A stretch of 64,000 bases of DNA from Alphaproteobacteria bacterium (lineage in GTDB: Bacteria; Pseudomonadota; Alphaproteobacteria; UBA8366; Aestuariispiraceae), in assembly GCA_033344895.1 (NCBI GenBank), contig JAWPMN010000001.1:682001-746000 (forward strand), given 5' to 3'. Position 1 is the stretch's first letter, and every line of letters begins with the position of its first letter. Positions 6,898-15,908 of the stretch are shown here, in pieces. Below the pieces are notes generated by a model. It had not been told where the DNA came from. It made no database searches and worked only from the letters and a program-made list of their open reading frames with translations. Position numbers and translations under genes: made by a program.

Positions 6898-8388
6898 ATG
6901 TTGAAGATGCCGGAACTCGACGAGGGGGCGATCGCGCGCCGGCTGTCCATCGCGGACGACCTGCGCGCCATCGTTCCGGGCGAAGGCGTTATCGTCGACG
7001 AGGACGAACGCCGCCCCTACGAGTCCGACGGACTGACCGCCTATCGCACCATGCCGCTGGTCGTGGTTCTGCCGGAGACGGTGGAACAGGTCGCGGAGGT
7101 TCTCAGATACTGCAAGTCCCACGGGATCAAGGTCGTGCCGCGGGGCGCGGGAACCAGCCTGTCCGGCGGCGCCCTGCCGCTGGCCGATGGCGTGCTTCTG
7201 GGCATGGGCAAGTTCAACCGCGTGCTGGAGGTCGATTACGACAATCGATGCGCCCGGGTTCAGCCCGGCGTCACCAATCTGGCCATCACACATGCGGTGC
7301 AGGGGGACGGGTTCTATTACGCCCCCGACCCGTCGAGCCAGATCGCCTGCACCATCGGCGGCAATGTCGCCGAAAACTCCGGCGGCGTGCATTGCCTGAA
7401 ATACGGCCTGACCACCAATAACGTCCTGGGAATCGAACTGGTCACCATGGACGGCGAAATCATGCGGATTGGCGGCAAGCATCTGGATGCCGAAGGCTAC
7501 GACCTGCTGGGTCTCGCCATCGGGTCGGAAGGTCTGCTGGGGGTCGTGACGGAGGTGACCGTGCGCCTGCTGCCCAAGCCGGAAACCGCCCGCGCGCTTC
7601 TGATCGGCTTCCCGTCCAGCGAGGCCGGTGGCGATTGCGTCGCGCAGGTGATCGGAAGCGGCATCATCCCCGGCGGCATGGAGATGATGGACAAGCCCGC
7701 CATCATCGCGGCGGAGGACTTCGTCCATGCCGGCTATCCGATGGATTGCGAGGCATTGCTGATCGTCGAACTGGACGGGCCCGAGGCCGAGGTCGATCAT
7801 CTGATCGGCCGGGTGCGCGAAATCGCCGAAGGGCTGGGCGCGACGTCGCTGCGCATCTCGGAGACCGATGAGGAACGAGCGACCTTCTGGGCCGGGCGCA
7901 AGGCCGCCTTCCCCGCTGTCGGACGGTTGTCCCCGGACTACTACTGCATGGACGGCACGATCCCGCGCAACAAGCTGCCGCTGGTCCTGAAGCGCATGAA
8001 TGAAATGTCGGCGCAGTATGGCCTGGGCGTTGCCAATGTCTTCCATGCCGGCGACGGCAACCTGCATCCGTTGATCATGTATGACGCCAACAATCCGGGC
8101 GAGTTGGAGAAGGCGGAGGAATTCGGCGCGGATATCCTGAAACTCTGTGTCGAGGTCGGTGGCGTCCTGACCGGTGAACACGGTGTCGGGGTCGAAAAGC
8201 GCGATCTGATGCCCGCCATGTTCACCGAGGAGGATCTGAACCAGCAGCAGCGCGTGAAATGCGCCTTCGACCCGGACGGTTTGCTGAATCCCGGCAAGGT
8301 CTTTCCGCAGTTGCACCGCTGCGCCGAGCTGGGTCGGATGCATATCCACAAGGGGAAGATCCCCTTCCCGGACATCCCGAGATTCTGA
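6898..8388 (+). CDS. glcD: Glycolate oxidase FAD-linked subunit GlcD
   Basis: Catalytic flavoprotein subunit of the membrane-associated glycolate oxidase GlcDEF, which oxidises glycolate to glyoxylate. The 496-residue length is typical. The FAD-binding PCMH domain shows 'KVVPRGAGTSLSGGALPL' and 'GGNVAENSGGVHCLKYG'; the C-terminal FAD-oxidase domain contains 'NVFHAGDGNLHPLI' and ends with 'LNPGKVFPQL'. AGGAAA lies nine bases before the ATG. It is the first gene of glcDEF, with only 4 bases before glcE. Control by the upstream GntR-type palindrome is likely. A related D-lactate dehydrogenase role is less likely because E and F subunits follow. Confidence 0.95.
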   Translation: MLKMPELDEGAIARRLSIADDLRAIVPGEGVIVDEDERRPYESDGLTAYRTMPLVVVLPETVEQVAEVLRYCKSHGIKVVPRGAGTSLSGGALPLADGVLLGMGKFNRVLEVDYDNRCARVQPGVTNLAITHAVQGDGFYYAPDPSSQIACTIGGNVAENSGGVHCLKYGLTTNNVLGIELVTMDGEIMRIGGKHLDAEGYDLLGLAIGSEGLLGVVTEVTVRLLPKPETARALLIGFPSSEAGGDCVAQVIGSGIIPGGMEMMDKPAIIAAEDFVHAGYPMDCEALLIVELDGPEAEVDHLIGRVREIAEGLGATSLRISETDEERATFWAGRKAAFPAVGRLSPDYYCMDGTIPRNKLPLVLKRMNEMSAQYGLGVANVFHAGDGNLHPLIMYDANNPGELEKAEEFGADILKLCVEVGGVLTGEHGVGVEKRDLMPAMFTEEDLNQQQRVKCAFDPDGLLNPGKVFPQLHRCAELGRMHIHKGKIPFPDIPRF

Positions 8389-8392
8389 TCCC

Positions 8393-9610
8393 ATGACCGA
8401 GACCCTTCGCCCCGAAACCGAGGCACAGCTTGCCGAGGCCGTCACCTGGGCCAATGCGGAGCGCCTGCCGCTGGAAGTTCTGGGCAGTGCCAGCAAACGC
8501 ACGATGGGCCGTCCCGTGCAGGCTGCCCATCGTCTGGACCTGACCGCCTTTTCCGGCATCCATCTGTATGAACCCGAAGAACTGGTCCTGGGTGCCGGTC
8601 CGGCCACGCCGATGACCGAAATCCAGGCCGCCCTGGACGAGAAGGACCAGCAGCTGGCCTTCGAACCGCCGGACCTTTCCGGCCTTCTGGGATCGAAAGA
8701 CGCCGGGACGATCGGTGGGGTGATATCGACCAATCTGGCCGGACCGCGACGCATCAAGGACGGCGCGGCACGCGACCATTTCCTGGGATTCGACGCGGTG
8801 TCCGGTCGGGGACAGGTTTTCAAGTCCGGCGGGCGGGTGATGAAGAATGTCACCGGTTACGACCTGCCCAAGCTGATCTGTGGCTCTTACGGCACGCTGG
8901 CAGCGATGACCCGCCTTGTGGTGAAGGTTCTGCCGCGCGCGCAGAAATCCCGAACGGTTCTGATCCGCGGGATCGAAGCGGCGCAGGCGGTGAAGGCGCT
9001 GGCCGACGGACTGAACGGCCCGTTCGAGGTGTCCGGGGCGGCCTGGCTTCCGGCCGGGCTGACCGCGTCGTCCGGGGTCGGCTATATCCGGGACGCGGGC
9101 GTGTCGGTGGCGGCGCTGCGCCTCGAAGGCTTCGGGCCCTCGGTCGAATACCGCTGCGAGAAGCTGCGCGCACTGCTGTCGTCCTATGGAGAGACGGAGG
9201 AACTGCACAGCCACAACTCCCTGACCTTCTGGCGCGAAATCCGGGATGTCGTCCCGTTCCACGGCGATTCCCGCATCGTCTGGCGTATCTCCGTCGCTCC
9301 GACCGATGCGCCCGGAATGCTGGCCAGGCTGTCCCATCTGAAGAACCAGTCGGCCTATCTGGACTGGGCCGGCGGGCTGATATGGCTCGCCGTAGACGCC
9401 CCGAAACAGGGCGCCGCAGAAATCATCCGCGACGCCATGGCGCCGATCGGCGGCCATGCCACCCTGATCCGCGGCAGCGCCACCCTGCGCAATGCCATCC
9501 CCGTCTTTCACCCCCAACCCGCCCCGCTGGCCGCTGTCACAAGGCGCCTGAAGTCCAGTTTCGATCCGTATGGCGTGCTCAATCCGGGCCGCATGACGGA
9601 AGGGGTCTAG
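8393..9610 (+). CDS. glcE: Glycolate oxidase FAD-binding subunit GlcE
   Basis: Second FAD-binding subunit of glycolate oxidase, about 405 residues. It has a short PCMH-type domain ('TIGGVISTNLAGPRRIKDGA', then 'GRVMKNVTGYDLPKLICG'), which is the GlcE signature, and a C-terminal cap ending 'FDPYGVLNPGRM'. It starts 4 bases after glcD stops and ends 7 bases before glcF, so the three are translated from one message. It is needed with GlcD for activity in characterised systems. Confidence 0.95.
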   Translation: MTETLRPETEAQLAEAVTWANAERLPLEVLGSASKRTMGRPVQAAHRLDLTAFSGIHLYEPEELVLGAGPATPMTEIQAALDEKDQQLAFEPPDLSGLLGSKDAGTIGGVISTNLAGPRRIKDGAARDHFLGFDAVSGRGQVFKSGGRVMKNVTGYDLPKLICGSYGTLAAMTRLVVKVLPRAQKSRTVLIRGIEAAQAVKALADGLNGPFEVSGAAWLPAGLTASSGVGYIRDAGVSVAALRLEGFGPSVEYRCEKLRALLSSYGETEELHSHNSLTFWREIRDVVPFHGDSRIVWRISVAPTDAPGMLARLSHLKNQSAYLDWAGGLIWLAVDAPKQGAAEIIRDAMAPIGGHATLIRGSATLRNAIPVFHPQPAPLAAVTRRLKSSFDPYGVLNPGRMTEGV

Positions 9611-9617
9611 GACAGAC

Positions 9618-10901
9618 ATGCAGACCCACTTCACCCTCGCGCAGCTGGAAGATCCGGATCTGGCGGTTGCCAACGACATTCTGCGGAAATGCGTGCATTG
9701 CGGGTTCTGTACCGCGACCTGCCCGACCTATGTGACGCTGGGGGACGAGCTGGATTCGCCGCGCGGGCGAATCTACCAGATCAAGGACATGCTGGAAGGG
9801 GACAAGCCCGCCTCTTCCAAGCTGGTGAAGCATGTCGACCGCTGCCTGTCCTGCCTGTCCTGCATGACGACCTGTCCGTCGGGTGTGCATTACATGCATC
9901 TGGTCGACCTGGCGCGCGCCCGCATCCATGAGACCTATGAGCGGCCGTTCGCCGACAAATGGCTGCGGCGTGTCCTGGCCGCCATCCTGCCCAACCCGCG
10001 CCTGTTCCGGCTGGCGCTGGTAGGTGCCTGGCTGGGCAAGCCGTTCCTGAAAGGCCTGCCCGGCCCGTTCGGGGCGATGTTCCGGATGGCGCCGAAATCC
10101 ATTCCTAGACCATCGGCCTGGGACGTGCCCCAGACCATCCCGGCGGAGGGCGTGAAACGCGGGCGCGTGGCGCTGATGACCGGCTGTGCGCAGCAGGTAC
10201 TGCAGCCGAAGATCAATGAAGCGACGATCCGTCTGCTGACCCGGATGGGGATCGAGGTCGTGGTCGCACAGGGTGCAGGCTGCTGCGGCGCACTGGTCCA
10301 CCATATGGGGGACACGGAAACGAGCCATGGCCAGGCCGCCGGCAATATCCGCGCCTGGACGCGGGAGATGGACGGCGAAGGTCTGGACGCCGTGATCATC
10401 AACGCATCGGGCTGCGGGACAACCGTCAAGGATTACGGCTTCATGTTCCGAGCCGATCCGGCGCTGGCCGATGACGCCGCCCGCGTGTCGGCGATCACGA
10501 AGGATATTACCGAATATCTGGCGGAGATCGGCGCACCGACGCCGACCCGCAAGCCGGGCCTGACGGTGGCCTATCATTCCGCCTGTTCGATGCAGCACGG
10601 TCAGAAGATCACGGCCCTGCCGAAAACCCTGCTGACGCAGGCCGGTTTCAAGGTGGTCAGCCCCGCCGAAGGGCATCTGTGCTGCGGATCGGCCGGCACC
10701 TACAACCTGTTGCAGCCGGAACTGGCCGACACGCTGAAAGCGCGCAAGGTCCGCAATATCGAGGCGACCAGGCCGGATATCGTCGCGGCGGGCAATATCG
10801 GCTGCATCCAGCAGATCGCCGGCGGAACAGCAGTTCCGGTGATACACACCGTCGAACTGCTGGATTGGGTGACAGGCGGCCCGACACCCGACGGACTGTA
10901 A
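9618..10901 (+). CDS. glcF: Glycolate oxidase iron-sulfur subunit GlcF
   Basis: A 427-residue electron-transfer subunit that carries electrons from GlcD/GlcE toward the quinone pool. Two ferredoxin-type motifs are visible near the N-terminus, 'CVHCGFCTATCP' and 'CLSCLSCMTTCP'. Two CCG domains follow, marked by 'GAGCCGALVHHMGD' and 'HLCCGSAGTYNLLQPELA'. It completes the glcDEF operon. No terminator hairpin with a T-run was seen in the 181 bases before the convergent TetR gene. Confidence 0.95.
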   Translation: MQTHFTLAQLEDPDLAVANDILRKCVHCGFCTATCPTYVTLGDELDSPRGRIYQIKDMLEGDKPASSKLVKHVDRCLSCLSCMTTCPSGVHYMHLVDLARARIHETYERPFADKWLRRVLAAILPNPRLFRLALVGAWLGKPFLKGLPGPFGAMFRMAPKSIPRPSAWDVPQTIPAEGVKRGRVALMTGCAQQVLQPKINEATIRLLTRMGIEVVVAQGAGCCGALVHHMGDTETSHGQAAGNIRAWTREMDGEGLDAVIINASGCGTTVKDYGFMFRADPALADDAARVSAITKDITEYLAEIGAPTPTRKPGLTVAYHSACSMQHGQKITALPKTLLTQAGFKVVSPAEGHLCCGSAGTYNLLQPELADTLKARKVRNIEATRPDIVAAGNIGCIQQIAGGTAVPVIHTVELLDWVTGGPTPDGL

Positions 10902-11082
10902 CGCGGATCGACCTCAGCGGCCTGTATTGCCCATGCCCAGTATCGGCAGCCTGCCGCGATGGCGGGGTCCTAGCCTCCCCCGAAAACCCGGGAAAGATGC
11001 CACGACCAACCCTGCAATCAACACAATTTAAGAATGTCTTTTCTTCAGAGAAGCATTCAGTTCGGGAATGGCCCCGCCGATG

Positions 11083-11742
11083 CTATTCCGCTGCCGCTTC
11101 GGCCACGATGTCGCCTTCGATCAAGGTCCGGCAGAGGCCGTGAAGGCGCTGTTTCAGGACGCGGTCGTTGGTAAAGCTCAGAATGCCCTGCGAGAAGATA
11201 TACGAGAACAGCAGCATCGCCCGGGCCTCGGCCTCTTCGCTGCTGTACCCGCATTCGCGGAACAGGCCGGCGGTATAGTCCAGCCGTCTCTGGTCGACGG
11301 ATTCCACCACCTCCGCGACGCGCGGGTCGCGCCGGGCCCAGCTGCGCATGGCCAGTTCAAGCGCCCCGCCCCGGCCTGGCCGCCGTGAATTGACCACGAT
11401 GTCCAACATGTACCGGATGCGGTCGGCCGCCGTGCCGCCGGACGCCTCCGCCCGAGAGATCACCAATTGCACATGCCAGCGATCCAGCACGGCCCCCAGC
11501 AGCTCCGCACGGTCCTTGAAATGCCAGTAGAAGCTGCCCTTGGTCACGCCGAGATGTTTGGCCAGGGCCTCGACGTTGAGGGATCGTGAACCGCTCTCCG
11601 AAAGGGTCTGATAGGCGGCCTGGACCCAGTCCTCCCGGGTCAGTCGGGACGAGGTTCCGCCATCGCCCTTTCCCCCTTCGCCCTGTGTCTTCCTGCCCAC
11701 GGCCTGCCCTCCCGGAATTGTATTTTTATTGCGCTGCAGCAT
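11083..11742 (-). CDS. TetR/AcrR-family transcriptional regulator
   Basis: A 219-residue repressor-type regulator. The N-terminal helix-turn-helix reads 'NVEALAKHLGVTKGSFYWHF' (about residues 56-75) and the C-terminal ligand-binding domain is all-helical. The 35-residue charged N-terminal tail is unusually long, so the true start may be internal. It is transcribed away from the acyl-CoA ligase/ABC operon, and two near-identical palindromes lie in the 235-bp gap between them. It therefore probably represses both itself and that operon and responds to a substrate-derived ligand such as an acyl-CoA. The ligand is inferred from context only. Confidence 0.9.
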   Translation of the reverse strand: MLQRNKNTIPGGQAVGRKTQGEGGKGDGGTSSRLTREDWVQAAYQTLSESGSRSLNVEALAKHLGVTKGSFYWHFKDRAELLGAVLDRWHVQLVISRAEASGGTAADRIRYMLDIVVNSRRPGRGGALELAMRSWARRDPRVAEVVESVDQRRLDYTAGLFRECGYSSEEAEARAMLLFSYIFSQGILSFTNDRVLKQRLHGLCRTLIEGDIVAEAAAE

Positions 11743-11761
11743 GGCACAGGATTATTTTTTT

Positions 11762-11779
11762 CCATACGCAGGCGTATTG
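11762..11779. promoter_or_regulatory. TetR operator, proximal copy
   Basis: CCATACGCAGGCGTATTG contains the palindrome ATACGC-AG-GCGTAT. It lies 20 bp from the tetR start codon, in position to block tetR transcription, and is a slightly degenerate copy of the site at 11806. Confidence 0.75.
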
Positions 11780-11805
11780 ACGACGCATTCTGCCTTCGCT
11801 ACAAA

Positions 11806-11823
11806 CCATACGCAAGCGTATGG
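11806..11823. promoter_or_regulatory. TetR operator, distal copy
   Basis: CCATACGCAAGCGTATGG is a perfect 18-bp palindrome. Its centre is 44 bp from that of the first copy, about four helical turns, so two dimers could bind the same face of the DNA. It is the better candidate for control of the rightward operon. Confidence 0.8.
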
Positions 11824-11977
11824 AACTGATCGGGCCGCCCGGGAATCTATTTCTTGTCGGTTTTGACACAGGGCCATTAGGATAACGCCAACGATAAGAA
11901 TTGGCAGCCGGTCCGACCCCGGGAAACGGGGCGGTCGATAAAGCGGCGCCAGGGCTACAGGGAGGTACCGACTGGTC

Positions 11978-13996
11978 ATGACCGGTTCGCAAACCTATTC
12001 GGCTGCGGCGATGCCGCCGACGGCCGATCTGCCGGATATCGATACCCACGACACGTTCCCGAAACTGTTGCGGTACAACGCGCAGCGGCATGGCGCGCGT
12101 CCCAGCATGCGGGAAAAGAACTACGGCATCTGGCAATCCTATACCTGGGCGGAGGTGAAGGACGAGATTTACCGCTTCGCCGCCGGCATGAAGGAACTGG
12201 GCGTCGAGCGCGGCGACAAGGTCGCCATCATCGGCGACAACCGCCCGCGGATGTACTGGACGATCTGCATGGCGCAGTGCCTGGGCGCCATCCCGGTGCC
12301 GGTCTATCAGGACTCTGTCGCCGAAGAGATCCACTACCCGCTGGAGCACGCCGAAGTCCGCTTTGCGGTGGTCGAGGATCAGGAGCAGGTCGACAAGCTG
12401 CTGTCGATCAAGGACCGCCTGCCGAAGCTGGAAACCATTGTCTTTGATGAGCCGCGTGGTGTACGCGACTATCCGCAACCCTTCCTGCATCATTATGACA
12501 AGGTCGTCGAACGCGGCGCGGAACTGCTGGCGAAGCAGCCCTCCCTGATCGATGACGAGATCGACAAGGGCGATCACGGCGACATCTCGATCATCCCCTA
12601 CACCTCTGGGACGACCGGCAATCCGAAGGGCGTCAGCCTGAGTTTCCGCAACGTGATGCGGGCGGCCTATAACGGCGCGATCTTCGAAGGATTGCGGTCC
12701 ACGGACGAGAGCCTGGCCTATCTGCCCATCGCCTGGATCGGGGATCACATCTTCTCTTACGGGCAGGCCTTTATCTGCGGCTTCTGCGTCGCCTGCCCGG
12801 AAAACTCGGAAACCGTGCTGACGGATCTGCGCGAACTGGGACCGACCTATTTCTTTGCACCGCCGCGCATCTTCGAAAACATCCTGACCACGGTCATGAT
12901 CCGGATGGAGGATGCCGGGGCGGTCAAGCGCAAGATGTTCCATTACTTCATGGATCACGCCCGCAAGGTCGGCGTCAAAATTCTCGACGGCAAATCCGTA
13001 GGCCTTCTGGACCGCCTGACCTATGGCCTCGGCGAATTGCTGGTCTACGGCCCGTTGAAGAACGTTCTGGGTCTGACCCGGGTGCGCATCGGCTACACCG
13101 CCGGCGAAGCGATCGGACCGGACATCTTCTCCTTCTATCGGTCGATTGGCGTGAACCTGAAGCAGCTTTACGGATCGACCGAGGCGTCGGTGTTCATCAC
13201 CATTCAGCCGAATGGTGAAATCTATGACGACACGGTCGGCACGCCTGCGCCGGAGGTCGAACTGAAGATCGCCGAAAACGGCGAGGTCATGTTCCGCAGC
13301 CCGGGCGTCTTCGTCGAATACTTCAAGAATCCGGAAGCCACCAAGAGCGCCAAGACGGAGGACGGCTGGGTTCACACGGGCGATGCCGGCTTCGTAGACG
13401 AGCGCGGCCATCTGAAGATCATTGACCGGGCCAAGGATGTCGGAAAGCTGAACAACGGCACGCTGTTCGCCCCGAAATACATCGAGAACAAGCTGAAATT
13501 CTTCCCGAACATCAAGGAAGTCGTCGCCTTCGGGCATGAGCGGGACTATTGCGCCTGCTTCATCAACATCGATCTGGAGGCTGTCGGCAGCTGGGCCGAG
13601 CGGAACAATCTCTCCTATGCCTCGTATCAGGAACTGTCGTCCCGCAAAGAGGTCTACGAGATCATCAAGGCGCATGTCGAGAAGGTGAACCGGGACCTCA
13701 GCCAGGAGGAAATGGTTGCGGGCTCGCAGATCAAACGCTTCCTGCTGCTGCCGAAGATGCTGGATGCCGATGACGGGGAACTGACCCGGACCAGCAAGGT
13801 GCGGCGCAGTTTCATTGCCGAGAAATATGGGCCGCTGATCGACGCGCTGTACGATCCGAAGGCGACTACCGGCACCATCAAGAGCGAAATTACCTTCGAG
13901 GACGGGCGCAAGGGCATGCTGGACGCCACGGTCGACATCTTCGACGTGGAACAGTTCCCGCCAGGCGGAGGAAACTACAAGGCCGCTGCGGAATAA
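11978..13996 (+). CDS. AMP-forming acyl-CoA synthetase (long-chain type)
   Basis: A 672-residue ATP-dependent ligase that adenylates a carboxylic acid and transfers it to CoA. The P-loop-like AMP motif is 'IPYTSGTTGNPKGVSLS' (about 206-222). Further adenylation motifs are 'QLYGSTEAS' and 'GWVHTGDAGFVDERGHLKIIDR' in shorter form; the C-terminal lysine region is extended. Length and the 'LPIAWIGDHIFSYGQAF' segment resemble long-chain acyl-CoA synthetases. It is the first gene of the TetR-flanked operon and directly precedes a LIV-type ABC transporter, which suggests that an imported acid is activated on arrival. The actual acid is unknown. Confidence 0.9.
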   Translation: MTGSQTYSAAAMPPTADLPDIDTHDTFPKLLRYNAQRHGARPSMREKNYGIWQSYTWAEVKDEIYRFAAGMKELGVERGDKVAIIGDNRPRMYWTICMAQCLGAIPVPVYQDSVAEEIHYPLEHAEVRFAVVEDQEQVDKLLSIKDRLPKLETIVFDEPRGVRDYPQPFLHHYDKVVERGAELLAKQPSLIDDEIDKGDHGDISIIPYTSGTTGNPKGVSLSFRNVMRAAYNGAIFEGLRSTDESLAYLPIAWIGDHIFSYGQAFICGFCVACPENSETVLTDLRELGPTYFFAPPRIFENILTTVMIRMEDAGAVKRKMFHYFMDHARKVGVKILDGKSVGLLDRLTYGLGELLVYGPLKNVLGLTRVRIGYTAGEAIGPDIFSFYRSIGVNLKQLYGSTEASVFITIQPNGEIYDDTVGTPAPEVELKIAENGEVMFRSPGVFVEYFKNPEATKSAKTEDGWVHTGDAGFVDERGHLKIIDRAKDVGKLNNGTLFAPKYIENKLKFFPNIKEVVAFGHERDYCACFINIDLEAVGSWAERNNLSYASYQELSSRKEVYEIIKAHVEKVNRDLSQEEMVAGSQIKRFLLLPKMLDADDGELTRTSKVRRSFIAEKYGPLIDALYDPKATTGTIKSEITFEDGRKGMLDATVDIFDVEQFPPGGGNYKAAAE

Positions 13997-14071
13997 GACG
14001 GCGCATAACGCCGCGAGCCGCAACGAAGAAGAAACGTACGGGCAAATCGTCCGCGCGAGGGAGGTCAGGGT

Positions 14072-14911
14072 TTGAGCGATACCGCAACCACTGCGCAGGA
14101 ATCAGCGTCGGCGGGTCCCGGCAACAAGCCGGGCCGGATCGGGGATGTCATCCTGCGGGTCGAAAACATCACCATGCGCTTCGGCGGGGTGAAGGCCATC
14201 AGCGACGTATCCTTCGACATCCGAAAAGGGGAGGTCCGATCGATCATCGGTCCGAACGGCGCCGGAAAATCGTCGATGCTGAACGTCGTCAACGGTTTCT
14301 ATCAGCCGCAGGAAGGGTCGATCTGGTACGCCGGCAAGACCTACAGCCCGATGCGCCCGCATGACGCGGCGTCGAACGGCATTGCCCGGACCTTCCAGAA
14401 CATCGCGCTGTTCAAGGGCATGACGACCCTGGACAACATCATGACGGGGCGGATCCTGAAGCAGAAGGCCAGCCTTCTGGAACAGGCCTTCTATATCGGC
14501 CGCGGCCGTTCGGAAGAACTGGAACACCGCGAATTCGTCGAAGAAGTCATCGACTTCCTGGAAATCCAGGCAATCCGCAAGACGCCGGTCGGCCGCCTGC
14601 CCTACGGGCTGCAGAAGCGCGTCGAGCTGGGCCGGGCGCTGGCCGCGCAGCCGACATTGCTGCTGCTGGACGAGCCGATGGCGGGCATGAACCTCGAAGA
14701 GAAAGAGGACATGTCGCGTTTCATCATCGACGTGAATGAACATTTCGGCACGACCATCGCCCTGATCGAACACGATATGGGCGTCGTCATGGATCTGTCG
14801 GACCGGGTCGTGGTGCTGGATCACGGCGCGCTGCTGGCCGACGGGACGCCGGACGAAGTTCGCAAGAACCAGGCCGTTATTGACGCCTATCTTGGCGTTG
14901 CACACGACTGA
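14072..14911 (+). CDS. livG: LIV-type ABC transporter ATP-binding protein (LivG family)
   Basis: A 279-residue cytoplasmic ATPase of a branched-chain-amino-acid-type importer. Walker A 'GPNGAGKSSMLN', a LivG-type Q-loop region 'GIARTFQNIALF', a degenerate signature region 'LPYGLQKRVELGRALA', and Walker B 'LLLLDEPMAGMN' are all present. The start is a TTG at 14072 preceded by GGGAGG at good spacing; no nearby ATG would keep the whole domain. The signature motif reads 'YGLQK' in place of LSGGQ, a known feature of this ligase-linked subgroup but still unusual. It lies between the acyl-CoA synthetase and livH. Confidence 0.9.
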   Translation: MSDTATTAQESASAGPGNKPGRIGDVILRVENITMRFGGVKAISDVSFDIRKGEVRSIIGPNGAGKSSMLNVVNGFYQPQEGSIWYAGKTYSPMRPHDAASNGIARTFQNIALFKGMTTLDNIMTGRILKQKASLLEQAFYIGRGRSEELEHREFVEEVIDFLEIQAIRKTPVGRLPYGLQKRVELGRALAAQPTLLLLDEPMAGMNLEEKEDMSRFIIDVNEHFGTTIALIEHDMGVVMDLSDRVVVLDHGALLADGTPDEVRKNQAVIDAYLGVAHD

Positions 14912-14928
14912 CGGGAGGGCATGTAGCG

Positions 14929-15894
14929 ATGGAAGCGATCGCCGGAATCTTTGGGATCGATCCGTTCGATCTCTGGTTCTTCTTCGAAGTTCTGATCGGC
15001 GGCCTGATGGCGGGGGTGATGTACTCCCTCGTCGCCCTCGGTTTCGTACTGATTTTCAAGGCGTCCAGCGTGTTCAACTTTGCGCAGGGCGTGATGGTGC
15101 TCTTCGCGGCGTTGAATTTCGTGGGTTTCCTCGAAGTGTTCAGCGGGTTGCCCGCGGTATTGCAGATTGCCCTCGCCTTCATCGTGACGATGGGCGTCAT
15201 GATCCTGCTGGCCCTGGTCGTTGAGCGGGTCGTCCTGCGCCCGCTGGTCAACCAGGCGCATATCTCCCTCTTCATGGCCACGATCGGAATTGCGATCTTC
15301 CTGGAAGGTTTCGGCGAACTGATCTGGGGGTCGAACATCAAGCCGCTGGACATCGGCATCCCCGATGACGTGACCTTCGTCGGCGAAGCGATGATCCAGG
15401 ATTCCGACCTGTTTGCGGCGATCATCGCCAGCATCCTGGTCGTGACGCTGGCGCTGTTCTTCCACTACACGCGGATCGGCCGGGCGTTGCGCGCCGTGGC
15501 GGACGACCACCAGGCGGCACTGTCGATCGGCATTCCGCTCAACCATATCTGGATTATCGTCTGGTCGGTGGCCGGTTTCGTGGCCCTGGTCGCGGGCATC
15601 ATGTGGGGCTCGAAACTGGGCGTTCAGTTCTCCCTGTCGATTCTGGCACTGAAGGCACTGCCGGTGCTGATCCTCGGTGGTTTCACCTCGATCCCCGGCG
15701 CCATTGTCGGCGGGCTGATCATCGGTGCGGGGGAGAAACTGGCCGAGATCTTCCTGGTCGACGCCATTCAGACCTACATCTACAGCGGCTTCCCGGCCGC
15801 GATCGAAGAATGGTTCGCCTATATTCTCGCGCTCGGCTTCCTGGTTTTCCGACCCCAGGGGCTGTTTGGCGAAAAGATCATCGAGCGCGTGTGA
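14929..15894 (+). CDS. livH: LIV-type ABC transporter permease (LivH family)
   Basis: A 321-residue inner-membrane permease with about eight hydrophobic helices. The family pattern 'LIGGLMAGVMYSLVALGF' is near the N-terminus, and the cytoplasmic coupling segment 'GRALRAVADDHQAALSIGI' contacts the ATPases. It pairs with LivM to form the translocation path. It follows livG by 17 bases and precedes livM by 14, so they are in one operon. Confidence 0.93.
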   Translation: MEAIAGIFGIDPFDLWFFFEVLIGGLMAGVMYSLVALGFVLIFKASSVFNFAQGVMVLFAALNFVGFLEVFSGLPAVLQIALAFIVTMGVMILLALVVERVVLRPLVNQAHISLFMATIGIAIFLEGFGELIWGSNIKPLDIGIPDDVTFVGEAMIQDSDLFAAIIASILVVTLALFFHYTRIGRALRAVADDHQAALSIGIPLNHIWIIVWSVAGFVALVAGIMWGSKLGVQFSLSILALKALPVLILGGFTSIPGAIVGGLIIGAGEKLAEIFLVDAIQTYIYSGFPAAIEEWFAYILALGFLVFRPQGLFGEKIIERV

Positions 15895-15908
15895 GGAGCA
15901 CCTAAGTC

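Noticed and set aside
6805-8853. A 682-codon open frame on the minus strand
   Set aside because: It is antisense to glcD and part of glcE, both clear real genes, and has no recognisable domain or ribosome-binding site.
10902-11082. A TusA-like peptide 'IDLSGLYCPCP' encoded right after glcF
   Set aside because: The match is a short motif without a start codon of its own, and the downstream sequence does not resemble TusA. It is either chance or a very small remnant.
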